Source: Hexactinellida sp. DTS-2022
Lineage: Eukaryota; Porifera; Hexactinellida
Reading direction: 5' to 3'
Length of the DNA stretch: 64,000 nucleotides
Assembly: GCA_028753945.1 (NCBI GenBank)
Contig: JAPNXP010000010.1
Span: 1,119,042 to 1,183,041, forward strand
The translations under genes were made by a program, and so were the position numbers. Of the stretch, positions 33,790 to 44,183 are shown piece by piece. The notes under the pieces are model-generated. The model was not told where the DNA came from and did not search any database. It was given only the letters and a program-made list of their open reading frames with translations. Positions within the stretch are counted from its first letter, which is position 1. Every line of letters starts with the position of its first letter.

Positions 33790-34145
33790 TATTTATCAAG
33801 GTTGCAACCGAATACTGATATATTTGGTTCAACCGAATATTATTTGCCGAATAGTTGATATTTGGTTGCCAACCTGATATCATTATTAGTATTCGGTTGC
33901 CCGACCGAATATCATCAGTATTCATATTCGGTTATTGCAGCCGAATATTATAAGTATTCGTATATTCGGTTAGGGCACCAAAGATTATCAGTATTAGTAC
34001 TAGGTTTAAAGAAGCGAACATCATCAGTATTCGTATTCAGTTGAAGGAACCGAATATTATCATTATCAGTATTCGGTTACTCAACCGAATATCAGTATTC
34101 GTATTCGGTAGGGCAACTATTCATGAATACTGATATTGGTTCGAG
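33790..34145. repeat. Dense CCGAATAT / ATATTCGG array
   Basis: A dozen or more copies of TATTCGGTT or ACCGAATAT in alternating orientation with variable 15-30 bp spacing. Adjacent inverted copies make imperfect palindromes. Same class as 2540-2850. Confidence 0.65.
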
Positions 34146-34693
34146 CGGTTTCAAACTTGATATTTATGCTTCCCAGAGGCCGAGAGTACATGATTTTATT
34201 AATACTGAACCTAAGCAAAGTTTTTCAAATGTGATTATGATGGTACATAGTTGTATCTGGAAAATTGTAAATTTGGGTGGTAATTACTAAAGTGCCACTT
34301 ATGTGTTGCATACAGAAACCGTCTAAGTGTGATTACTGGTATAAATTAAACCGGAACGAATTTGCTATGCAATAGACAAACCCATGCCATGCCATAGAAT
34401 TGATATATACTCTAAATAGTTCTGGACTAATTTGTTAAACGAACAATTTATGACCGGAATCAATTTGCAGCCGGAACAAATATGTCAAAACAAAACAAAC
34501 AAACAAATGTACAAAGTCGTTGATACTTCTCTTAGATATTCTAAGTTGTTTATAGATGGGTATTTCCGACACCCATGCAAAGTCTGTAGCTCTTACCAGT
34601 TCCTCAATCAATTCCGGACAAAAAATTTATTGAGTATAAATATACAAGATATTGAAGATAAACCTTTGTATTTTGCAGGTTAATTACTACGTA

Positions 34694-34877
34694 CAGTATA
34701 ACCTCGTTAGTACGAACACATTTAATACGAATTTCCGGATAAGACGAACAAACAGATCCACAAAATCAGGTCCCTACAATGGCTATTGAATGGGTATTAC
34801 TCCAGTTAATACGAACTCCGGATAAAGCGAACAGATTTTTACCGTCCGTTGGTGTTCGTATTAACGAGGTTCTACTG
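34694..34877. repeat. TA-flanked MITE (CAGTATAACCTCGTTAGTAC ends)
   Basis: 184 bp, TA both sides (34692-34693, 34878-34879). Internal repeats of ATTACGAACTCCGGATAA type. It interrupts the right arm of the foldback element; the left arm at about 33084 shows the empty site. Confidence 0.85.
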
Positions 34878-34977
34878 TATATGAGAAATTAGATAACTAA
34901 ATTATAAGTTTGCTAACTAATAATATATATTATAATAATAGAAACCATAATTATAAACAACTGAAGCCATAATGGTA

Positions 34978-35013
34978 AATCGCCAACATCTCCCGCGGGA
35001 GATGTTGGCGATT
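34978..35013. repeat. Perfect 36-bp palindrome (right arm)
   Basis: Identical to the palindrome at 32944-32979; see that entry. Confidence 0.9.
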
Positions 35014-35061
35014 CGACAACATCTCCCGATTGACAACATCTCCCATAACATATATACTAAC

Positions 35062-35377
35062 TAAAATGTTAACAATCGGATACCTGGATTGAAAATTATT
35101 CTCTATTATATTCTTTAGTGGTATTATATCCGTTCAATATCCGTTCAATGCAATGTGAGAATTTCAAAATTTGTTGACAGTTGATTTTCTATTGAAATTT
35201 TATGAGACATATTAGTCAAATATTGGACTCTGTTTAATTGGCTCAATTATTACACATTATTTAAATGAATTACAGTTTGGCTTGCGATATTTTTTCGATT
35301 AAATCAACGACATATTATTTATTAAATTAAGTTTTTCAAATGCAACCAGCTGATGAAAACCTAAATATTGTTTTTTA
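35062..35377. other. Non-coding, no feature seen
   Basis: AT-rich spacer; nothing supported. Confidence 0.4.
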
Positions 35378-35640
35378 AGTGTGCATTATAGAATACTGAA
35401 ACAGTAATCTAATTGGTCGAGAGGAAGTTCAGGCATCTAATCAGTTATTTGTCTTCTGTCTGTCTAACCATACATTTCTAACATTCCATTGTGTTATTTG
35501 ATATCAAATTATTATCAATCAATACAATAACTTCTCCAAACCACCACCACGTGACATCCCGGATATCCCAAAGTTAGGGGTCCACTGGTACAGTTTCTTA
35601 GTGATATTTAATTGTTATATTTGGAGTTGGTATATTTTAA
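35378..35640. repeat. Interspersed repeat, uninterrupted copy
   Basis: It matches 11840-11990 joined to 12806-12930. Its continuous ATTGTGTTATTTGATATC junction is the empty target site for the 11993-12803 element. Confidence 0.7.
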
Positions 35641-35704
35641 TATTAATGTGCCGACTATACTATAGTATAGGGTATGCTGGAAATGGTTTGAAAAACTAAA
35701 ACCG

Positions 35705-35806
35705 GAAATTGTTCGAATTTTTTTGTGTTGTTGCACCATGGATATGAGAAAATCCCGGCTTGAATCCATGGTCCAACAATACAAAATGAAATTCGAACTA
35801 TTTCCT
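35705..35806. repeat. Short inverted repeat
   Basis: TTGTTGCACCATGGA pairs with TCCATGGTCCAACAA, and outside it AAATTGTTCGAATTT pairs with AAATTCGAACTATTT. A hairpin of about 100 bp, likely a small MITE; target duplication not clear. Confidence 0.5.
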
Positions 35807-35989
35807 TTTTTGTTCGAACTATTTCCTATTTTGAAAAAATCGAACCATTTCCGCATTACCGTTATATTTACTAAGAACCCAAATATTCAGGATATGTGTC
35901 TCTGACTCATGGGTTATCTGTACAGATAGCCCTGGGGTCAGGATTTTTTATTACATTTTTTTGGACACATTTTTACACCTGTTTACTGT

Positions 35990-36390
35990 TAGAAAAGGAA
36001 CTGCCCGAATATTCAATTTATATGCATGGGGAAGCTGCATTTGTCCGAATTTTGTAGTATTCATTTGTCCGAATTTTGAAATATGCATCTGTCCGACTGA
36101 CGTATGCATTTGTCCGACTGGAGTATGCATTTGTCCGAATTTACATTGATGTAAGCATTTGTCATTCATATGATATTTTGTCACTAAGACACTTAGAAAT
36201 GCGAGTGTTTTATCAATAATCAATACAAGGCACTTAGAAAGTCGGTGTTTTCCCAATGATCACGTAGACACTGAGATTTTCGGACAAATGCATACAACAA
36301 ATTCGGACAAATGCATACTCCCAAATTTCGGACAAATGCATACTAGAAATTCGGACAAAAGCATGCGCCCCATATGCATTCGATAGAGAA
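35990..36390. repeat. Inverted repeat carrying TGCATTTGTCCGAATTT arrays
   Basis: Four or five copies of a 22-25-bp unit (TGCATTTGTCCGAATT) on the left face at least four complementary copies on the right (about 36275-36365). The centre holds a GCACTTAGAAA repeat. Termini are not resolved. Confidence 0.65.
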
Positions 36391-36454
36391 TTAAATTCTA
36401 CACCTTTTCACAGTGCACGAATTTCAAATTGCGCTTCGTTTGTGCCACAATTGA

Positions 36455-36463
36455 GTCGCAAAT
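36455..36463. repeat. Left 9-bp target duplication of the MULE (GTCGCAAAT)
   Basis: Identical to 44674-44682 on the far side of the element, immediately outside the inverted repeats. Nine bases is the standard Mutator duplication length. Confidence 0.9.
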
Positions 36464-36952
36464 ACGAGTGTGAAGTTAGCAAAAGATTCAAGTGAGCACA
36501 CTTCAAACGCCAATTTGACCCACTTATACATGCTCAATTGACTTGATCTTTGTTTTGCTTGAAAGAGGGGATAAAGTGGATTAGGAATATCCCATATTTT
36601 ACACAAAAAGGTGTGAAATTTGTACTTGAAAATTTTACATAAAATTTCCTTTTTTTTTCAAAAAGTGAGCACACTTCAAACGCCAATTTGACCCACTTAT
36701 ACATGCTCAATTGACTTGATCTTTGTTTTGCTTGAAAGAGGGGATAAAGTGGATTAGGAATATCCCATATTTTACACAAAAAGGTGTGAAATTTGGACTT
36801 GAAAATTTTACATAAAATTTCCTTTTTTTTTCAAAAAGTTTGTTTAGAAAATTGTCAATTTTTAATTTGAGCCTACAAATTTATGTAACAGTGAATTATA
36901 GATCTCAAAATGTCATGAATAGATTAGTATTTCCAACTACCTCTGATAATTT
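36464..36952. repeat. Left MULE terminal inverted repeat
   Basis: About 489 bp, matching 44184-44673 in reverse with a few mismatches. It contains two tandem copies of a 174-bp unit beginning GTGAGCACACTTCAAACGCC (36492 and 36666). Reading frames across the unit are repeat artefacts, not genes. Confidence 0.9.
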
Positions 36953-37926
36953 CAAATTCTACATTATTTGACTTTCCGTAAAGTTCGATACTCAATTGTT
37001 GATTAATAAATTCTTCATCACTATTAGATGATTAATGTGTTACTAATTTAACATTGTCTATAACCGTTGACGTAAAGACATGATGATAGGTTAGTTATGA
37101 TTACGATTACGATTAGGATAATAGCTAAATTGTGTGATCGATTAAAATTGATGAAGATTGTAATCGTAATCGGTCCCAACCTGATGATGATCCTTGAGTG
37201 CTATTTCTTAGTTCACAATTATCACTTCAGTTTTGAAAAATGTATATTATTATCTACAGGTAAATAGTTCTGTAGTATAAAACATGGTATACTTTGATTA
37301 AAAGACTAATTTTCAACATTCAAATTCAGAGTATGGAAATACCTCCACATAAAAATGGAATCCCATTCAACGTCTTCGGTAAGTATACTTTGATTCATTA
37401 AAATATGATACAATTTCAAGTCTTTTACTTATGAGTATTTTAATTAACATTACTCGATTTCTTTAGGGATTTTAGTTAGGAGATAATATTCAATGCGAAT
37501 ATTCATTTAAAGCCAATATTAATTAACTTACAGCCAGTCCATAACATTCGGAATAATTGCGTTTGCAGTTCGTATTGACAAGCTGCTCCTCTGCGCTCCG
37601 CGCGTTAAGACAAACTTGCACTCGGGCCTGCGGCCCTCGCTTGTATTCAAAAGCATATACCTTTTCAAATACTATGCCAATTGTAATTAAATATTGTGAT
37701 ATTAATGAAAATTTAATGAAAATTATGCATCCCCTCGCCCTATGTCGATACGTTTTTTTCCCATTTTGTAATAAAAAAACCATCGCGATTAATATATAAG
37801 ATTATTCGGAAAACAGTGTGTACTTCGTATAATCTACTCGGACGATTGGTTTTTTGTTTAAATCTTTATTTATAATGTAGTTATATCTACTGCTTACACA
37901 CTTTTAGATTTACCACCCGATCTACA
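36953..37926 (+). promoter_or_regulatory. MULE 5' region before the transposase frame
   Basis: A possible short upstream exon (ATG at 37334, donor GGTAAGTA at about 37379) could splice to TTTTAG at about 37907, but the phases I tried do not join the main frame, so it is not called. A CG-rich hairpin block at 37590-37650 resembles one at 45970-46010. Confidence 0.35.
37560..37660. repeat. CG-rich hairpin block shared with 45960-46045
   Basis: GGGCCTGCGGCCC-type hairpins with GCTTGTATTC flank, inside an otherwise AT-rich MULE. The same block occurs in reverse orientation at 45960-46045. Origin unknown; possibly an old element fragment captured by the MULE. Confidence 0.5.
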
Positions 37927-40221
37927 ATGGTACTTGAATTTATCATTGAGAATACATTTTCTCTCTCAAGTGCAATGGAACTTCTAAATCAAACTGACTC
38001 GCATCCTAACTCTATTTGGGGCAAAATTAGTAATGCTGTAAATGGCCGAAATCGTCCATTGTTGAGGAAGAAGATTTATCTCAAGTGGGTGAAGAATGTT
38101 TCTAAAATTCAGGATTGTGTAAACAAGCATTTTGAGGCTGTTACAATCCACCCTAAACTATCTATATTTGTTCCAGCGAATAATAAAGATCGTCCTGAAA
38201 CTTGTAAAACGGAGCAAGTTCGTCCCGTTTTTATTATTCAACCTCCACAATATTTGCCTATTAACGAAGATTTACAAATAAGGTATGAACTCGAACGATT
38301 AACTGTACAATTTAGAACATCTCTATTTTCTAAACGTATATTGAAGGATATTAATACCACTACCGTGAATTCTAATTTGAATTTTGTATCAAATTTAACC
38401 CAATTCTTTCGTAAAATAGACCTAAAATGTGTAGAATCGGAGCTAACTAATGATCATCTCTTCACTTTATGGGCATCAGGATCATGTGATATAGATTCGT
38501 ATTTGGATTCTGTTAAAGATGTTAAAAGGCGCCTTAGCGAAAGAGAGATAGATCATGGCGATAATCTTGCCTATTTTAATAATTGCGATAGCCAAATTTG
38601 GTTCGACGGTATTAAACATTACGAATGTACAAATGAAGAAAATATTCATTTCGACAATGGTTTCATATTATTCAAGAAAGATTACATATTCGATGTAATA
38701 CAAAATTTTGTAAATGTTTTTATTGGAAAATATAAATCGAAGCTATTAGAAAGATCTCAAATAATGTCATTATGGCTAATGCACAAAAACATAGATAATC
38801 CTAATTATGTTTATTTATGGGGTAAATATTATATCTGGATCACGCAATCTGAAATAGCTAACTTTATTGGATGGATAAATGGACTAAGAGAGAAAAATGA
38901 GATTTTCTATAGAGAAAGATTAAGAAGCGTGTATACTGAAATTCTTACTAAGATCAATAATAACTCTGGTTTTCTCCTGGATTCTTCCGAATCAAAATGC
39001 ATAGATTTAGAAAATCATGAAAGTAATGATTCATGCGTAGAAGTCTCTAACCTAGATCATACCTCTTTATGTAGTACTGACTTTGATATTTCTTCAAACT
39101 CTGCAAATTTATTAGGGTCATCAGATAAATTGGAAATCAATGAAAATGGTGAATTCATTGTAAGTTTTGAAGAATGGCAAAATATTACATCAACGGATTC
39201 CGAAGGTAATACTAAATGTAATCAAAACTGGACCAATATTTTTGCAGAAAAATTACTAGAATGTGTCCCGTACTGTGTGTTAGTGTTTAAGATTCACTGG
39301 TTTAGCAAATTGAATAGTCGTAAACATAACTGTGCTTATTTTCAGGCTCGTGCTTATTGTAAATTTGATAACTGCCTTTCATTTCATATTTGTATTCAAG
39401 ATAGACCAGATCCTTTAAATACTTGGGTTAAGGTTATCTATTCTACCCGAGGGGTGATATCTTCTCAACATTTTGAAGAAAAAACGGCTCATTCGAGACA
39501 TCTATCAGGAAATTTGCGCTGTCAGGTCGCTCAAAAATTGGATAATTTTTCCACCAGTAAGTATTACTATTCCCAATTTGGCGATCCATTTGAACTTTCT
39601 CAATATAAATACGGTAATTTAACTAGCTTAAAATCACAAACATGTTTAAGGAAAGTTAAATCGGAAACAAGATCTGCAGCACGATTTTCTACTGATCAGT
39701 TAGTTGATATTTCAGAAACACGGTCATATTTTTGTCAATTATTACCTGGTAGCTTAATGTCAGGATATATACAATACTTTGCTCAACATCCTTTTGTAAT
39801 ACACATGCATACAGAAGAACAGATTAGGTTATTTAATTGTTATAAAAAAGATATTATAGTTCTCAATTTAGATGCCACTGGATCAATTATCAGTAACCCT
39901 TTTCCTGGTTCTACAAGAATATTTTACTATGCCTTAACTCTACAACACCCAAAGTATAAAATGAGTCCGGTTCCTGTTGCGGAAATGATAAGTAATGACC
40001 ATACAACAGCTGAAATAACCCATTTCCTATACAGATGGTTTTTAACATGCAAAAAAGTTATTTCCAAAGACCTAAATATAGCCCAAGTTGAAATGGATTA
40101 CAGTTGGGCTATTTTACATAGCGCATGTACTGTGTTTAATAAATCTAGCTTGGTTGATTACCTAGAAAAGTGCTGGCGTATTATCGTCAACAAAGAAGAA
40201 CTTAAGGGTAATCTGTATTGA
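37927..40221 (+). CDS. MULE transposase, N-terminal part (catalytic D, D)
   Basis: 764 aa. It would bind the element ends and cut and join DNA in the nucleus. Residues about 475-500 (CAYFQARAYCKFDNCLSFHIC) look like a zinc-binding FLYWCH/GCM-like DNA-binding module. The RNase H-like core begins near residue 645: VLNLDATGSI gives the first catalytic D (649), and QVEMDYSWAI the second (724). The frame ends at 764, before the expected CxxH and E, which appear at the start of the next frame (42255-43940). The end of this frame (CTTAAGGGTAATCTG) contains a plausible splice donor, so the two frames are likely exons of one protein. ATG 37927 is the first in frame. No other gene in the window is similar. 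Confidence 0.8.
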   Translation: MVLEFIIENTFSLSSAMELLNQTDSHPNSIWGKISNAVNGRNRPLLRKKIYLKWVKNVSKIQDCVNKHFEAVTIHPKLSIFVPANNKDRPETCKTEQVRPVFIIQPPQYLPINEDLQIRYELERLTVQFRTSLFSKRILKDINTTTVNSNLNFVSNLTQFFRKIDLKCVESELTNDHLFTLWASGSCDIDSYLDSVKDVKRRLSEREIDHGDNLAYFNNCDSQIWFDGIKHYECTNEENIHFDNGFILFKKDYIFDVIQNFVNVFIGKYKSKLLERSQIMSLWLMHKNIDNPNYVYLWGKYYIWITQSEIANFIGWINGLREKNEIFYRERLRSVYTEILTKINNNSGFLLDSSESKCIDLENHESNDSCVEVSNLDHTSLCSTDFDISSNSANLLGSSDKLEINENGEFIVSFEEWQNITSTDSEGNTKCNQNWTNIFAEKLLECVPYCVLVFKIHWFSKLNSRKHNCAYFQARAYCKFDNCLSFHICIQDRPDPLNTWVKVIYSTRGVISSQHFEEKTAHSRHLSGNLRCQVAQKLDNFSTSKYYYSQFGDPFELSQYKYGNLTSLKSQTCLRKVKSETRSAARFSTDQLVDISETRSYFCQLLPGSLMSGYIQYFAQHPFVIHMHTEEQIRLFNCYKKDIIVLNLDATGSIISNPFPGSTRIFYYALTLQHPKYKMSPVPVAEMISNDHTTAEITHFLYRWFLTCKKVISKDLNIAQVEMDYSWAILHSACTVFNKSSLVDYLEKCWRIIVNKEELKGNLY

Positions 40222-42254
40222 TATTCGGGCGTTCACGGTGAATCTCAGAATTGCATAATTTACTACTAGGAATACTCTAGATGAGATAGAGATTGACTTC
40301 TATGATTTTTTTTCTTCTTAATTTTCAATCAAGATGGTGTTTTTTAATAAAATAAGACGTCGACTTCCTTATATGGGCATGACATTTTTTCAAAATTGTT
40401 GAATCTTTTTGAATTTTTGAACATATTATTATGAGACTATTTCCTCTCAGTAATAATTTTTATTTTATTTATTTTTGCAGAAGAAACGATGCTAAAGGCC
40501 ATTTTTTCAAAATAATCATAAAACGCAGTCGTGCACTAAACTATAGTTCTAAAATGTTAGAAGAAAAAAATTTCAAATCTAGTTCAAGGGTCTGAGGATG
40601 TATCATGTGTTACCCCAGAGAAATTTTTTGACTTTCTGATTATTATTTTTGGTTTTATAAGCATTCTAAGGCTGCGGCCCACGAATTTTTCCGAATTTCA
40701 AAATCAAAAGAGGTGATAAAATTCTACACTGCCATATATTGTTCCCAAAATTAAAAATTTCGGAATCTACATGTCAAAATATACAGGTTCACGTCAAAAA
40801 GTTCAGGAATATGTCAAAAATTAGGAAATTAGGGGCATAAAAGAATATGAAGGGTATGCAAGTACCCGGTGATCATATATTACTGTGGGAAATTGGACAG
40901 CAGAATAATTCTGTTATTCTTCATAAAAATGCGCCAGCTTCTTATCTATGCGTAGCATTTGTTTTCAACACTTTTACAATAATATATCATGAGTTATGAC
41001 CAATTTATGACTATGGTTTTGTCTGTTTTGTCATATTTTCACACCTCAAGGCCCTCAAATATACAATAAAGTATTATATAAAACACCAATTTGGTAATAC
41101 AAATATGGAAATAGCATTTGCGCACAAAATGAGACGTTACACAACACGATCCAATCATTATTCGATAAGTTATGGACTTTTGGGCCACAGAAGGGGGCAA
41201 AAAATATGACATTTCACACCTGTTGATATTTCAGAAACGCTTTGAGATAAAATGATCATAGGCATTAGAAAATACTGTAAATACCTGACTTTCTATACGT
41301 TTATAATACATTTTAGGACTCTAGGTGTCACACTTTTTAACATGACCATATATGGTAATTTGATGTGCCCAATTTTGATGACGAAGCAAATTTTGTAACT
41401 CTTGATCTCTGGACAGCAGAGACTAGCTCTAAAATTCTAGTCACATCATGATACTATTTCTTACTCATTGGATAAACTTTTGGGATTATATTATAATTCG
41501 AATGATGTGTTCTGATTTCAAATGCCCAAATATGGTGGTGTCAAAGTGGCAATATGTTAAAAAGCTGACAAAAATCCAACTTCTGATCCAAATGAGATAG
41601 AGCTTAGCTCTAAATTTCTAAAAATAGTCTAATTCAATTTCAAATGACATTATCTATTTTATGCAGTTTAGGAACTCCTTTTCCTCGCACTTTCATATTC
41701 TGGACTCAGCCACTTCGACACAAATTAATTAAATGCTAATTATGAAGGTGTAAAAAAAGACCATTTGGGCATATGGATGTAAAAAAGAGAATTTTTATTC
41801 TAGAAAGTCAAACTTTTTTTTAAAATGCTCAGAATATGTAGGCGCATGTTTTAAAAGCGGGCAGTTTTGGCAATATAATACAAAAAAATTGAATTAGTAT
41901 ACTTTTAATGAAAAATAGTGGGTTTTTTTTGACCAATTTCACAAAAATGACAATAACATAGAGTAGATTAAAGAAAAAGCATATTTCGGTTCGATTTAAA
42001 ACATTGAGTATTGACTCAGGTATATTTTATAATTGACATGTTTCGCGCTAAAAACTAACATAAAAATTTTTTTTAAATATTTGGCTAGTATGGATTAGGC
42101 CTATATTGACATTGTCTAGTTCATAACTAAGGATATATACATAGTAGAACTCTAATATTTTCAGGGATATCTTAGATATATTAGTACTATCCAAAAACGC
42201 AATAAAAACATTAGGTCGTCGGGTGTCAAAATATCAGTACAGAGCACCCTTAAT
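40222..42254 (+). other. Probable intron inside the MULE transposase gene
   Basis: Two kilobases with many stops on both strands, T- and A-rich. A donor-like AAG/GGTAAT lies near 40207-40212 and an acceptor-like TATTTTCAG near 42165. The frame of 42255-43940 stays open upstream for at least 25 codons, as expected of an exon continuing to an acceptor. Not proven; it could also be a non-coding spacer between two genes. Confidence 0.55.
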
Positions 42255-43940
42255 TTGGAACCAGTCCTTCATATTTGTTCAGCACACATAATGCATAGAT
42301 TTTCTCATCAAATAGCTAAGAAATTCAAGGTTGACAAGAAATTAAAATCATTGATACTGTATGTTTTAGGATCAATGATTTCATGTAAACAAATTTCAAA
42401 ACTTGATACTTTGTTCACCTCATTATGCTATGTGCTAGCTAGTGAATTTATTATTCCTTTAGTGAGTGAACATTTGATTGTCCTAGAATCATTAATACAG
42501 GGGGAGTATTCCTTCGATTTGGATGTAGAGGACATTGATAAAGAAAACGAATCCAATGAAAATGCTAAAACATATAAAGAAAAATCGCTATTTGGTCGAC
42601 ATTTTAGTTCCCTGTGGATTGAATGTATTAATGACATACAGAAATATGAAACATCTATCAAAACCAAATTAAATTTTAATACCTGTTTTAATCCTAATAT
42701 CTTAAAACATATCCTCACTTATTACATGCCATTAGTTCCTTTGTGGAGTGGGCTAATTCTTAATATTATAAAACCTGATAATCATCCTACAGATAGTAAT
42801 GCACCTGTTGAAAATTGGTTCAGGATTGTTAAATACAGTATTTTTGATGGCAAACTAAATATTAAAGCTGCAGATTTTATTCGACAAATATATCCAAATA
42901 TTCAAGAGCGAATTGCGGCATTTAGATTTGGCTTTGAGGCTATAGCGAAAAAAGTCTTTGTACCTAAGAAGAGGAAGTTATCACAAGTTATCCCTGAAGA
43001 GGAAGTTTGTTATGAAAAATGGTCTAAACGAAAGAAATGCAATTCTAGTTATATATACCCTCAGATAAATAAAATTGAGAAAGCATTTGGACAATTTCCC
43101 ACAAAACGACATTGTAGCAAGGTGACTAAAAGGTTTGTAAAAGACCAACTAGAAAATACCTTGCAACATTGCAATAATTCATTAATGTCCAATCTAAATA
43201 AAAGAACACCTAGTTTGAATTCACCCAAAGATAATGTACTTGTACTTTACAAGGAAGATCGAAGTGATATTTCTTCTTTCAAACTACCTATCCAAGATGT
43301 CAATATTATATCGGATTGTGATTTAGTTGAAATTTCAATTGACTATAGCATACTACCTCCATTTCATCCTGTAACACCATTATGGCAAAGTAACATGTGT
43401 AAAGATCTTAAGCTCAATATGGTAAATGGTATAGAATATAATTCAAACAATGGTAACAACAATATTAATCTACAAGTATGTAGTCCTTGCAGGTATAAAA
43501 CAATTGCAGGAGATGGGAATTGTCTATTTTCATCATTATGTTATTGGATAACTGGCAGTGTTGATGACCAAACGACAGTACGCAATATAATAGTCAATAA
43601 TATGGTAGGGAAGTATAGGGATGTCTGCTATAATTATATTAAAAACAAGTATCCAGTCACAGTCAGTGGTTTCAGAAGTACCATAGATTACGTAAATAAA
43701 ATCAGAATGAGAAGAGACAGAATATGGGGAACTGATACTGAATTGTTTTCCGCGGCCTTAATTTTCCAAACTGATATTTGGGTCTATTCAGTTGGAAACA
43801 AATGGGAAATATTCTCAGGATCAGGGAAAAGTATAGGTGAAGTGATACAATCACCACCATCTAACTATTTAGGGAGTATATACATTCATTACACAGGAAA
43901 TCATTATGAACCCATTCTAGGAGTAGTAAAAGACAGTTAA
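42255..43940 (+). CDS. MULE transposase C-terminal part fused to OTU cysteine protease
   Basis: 561 codons counted from a TTG at 42255; the first ATG is 42291, and the frame is open further upstream, so it is more likely an internal exon. Residues 8-11 (CSAH) are the CxxH found between the second D and the E in Mutator-type transposases; the E is residue 186 in NAPVENWFRIVK. After a basic linker (VPKKRKLSQ, KRKKC) an OTU domain spans about residues 410-557: GDGNCLFSSL holds Asp 420 and Cys 423, and GNHYEPI holds His 550. OTU proteases remove ubiquitin-like modifiers. The catalytic triad looks intact, so the domain may protect the transposase or act on host ubiquitin signalling; that role is inference. 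It ends 240 bp before the right terminal repeat. Confidence 0.8.
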   Translation: MEPVLHICSAHIMHRFSHQIAKKFKVDKKLKSLILYVLGSMISCKQISKLDTLFTSLCYVLASEFIIPLVSEHLIVLESLIQGEYSFDLDVEDIDKENESNENAKTYKEKSLFGRHFSSLWIECINDIQKYETSIKTKLNFNTCFNPNILKHILTYYMPLVPLWSGLILNIIKPDNHPTDSNAPVENWFRIVKYSIFDGKLNIKAADFIRQIYPNIQERIAAFRFGFEAIAKKVFVPKKRKLSQVIPEEEVCYEKWSKRKKCNSSYIYPQINKIEKAFGQFPTKRHCSKVTKRFVKDQLENTLQHCNNSLMSNLNKRTPSLNSPKDNVLVLYKEDRSDISSFKLPIQDVNIISDCDLVEISIDYSILPPFHPVTPLWQSNMCKDLKLNMVNGIEYNSNNGNNNINLQVCSPCRYKTIAGDGNCLFSSLCYWITGSVDDQTTVRNIIVNNMVGKYRDVCYNYIKNKYPVTVSGFRSTIDYVNKIRMRRDRIWGTDTELFSAALIFQTDIWVYSVGNKWEIFSGSGKSIGEVIQSPPSNYLGSIYIHYTGNHYEPILGVVKDS

Positions 43941-44183
43941 TACTTACTCTAGCATCTAAATTATGTAATTGGTACTTTAGTGGGAATTTGTATAGTTTAT
44001 ACAGTTCTATGCATATTATTAGTCTCTATTATCATTATTAGTTATTATTCTTATTAAATGTTGTTTAATAAATTAATATGAATTAACTTAGTATTTCAAA
44101 TTGTATCGAATGGGATCTATAAATTCTGAAAGTTTAGATTTACAATTGTAAGTGAATAAGTAGGAAAAACTAAATTAAACTTT

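Larger units (their letters stand above)
32893..35061. mobile_element. 2.17-kb foldback-ended element with nested insertions
   Basis: The ends (about 32893-33160 and 34615-35061) are inverted repeats starting GTTA...GTATATATGTTATGGG, flanked by TA (32891-32892, 35062-35063). Each arm contains a perfect 36-bp palindrome (32944-32979, 34978-35013) and several GGGAGATGTTG motifs. Nested in it are MITEs at 33179-33330, 33511-33677 and 34694-34877, the last splitting the right arm. No transposase was found. The 83-codon frame at 34432-34683 overlaps the right arm and shows no domain. Confidence 0.75.

Noticed and set aside
32893-35061. Host gene at 34432-34683 (83 codons)
   Set aside because: It overlaps the right arm of the foldback element and has no domain or splice context.
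36424-36779. 60-81-codon frames beginning MCKIWDIPNP on both MULE ends
   Set aside because: They repeat with the 174-bp subunit of the terminal repeat and recur at 44358-44603; repeat artefact.
37321-37926. Extra first exon of the MULE transposase (ATG near 37334 with GTAAGT)
   Set aside because: The splice phases I tried do not continue the main frame, so support is insufficient.
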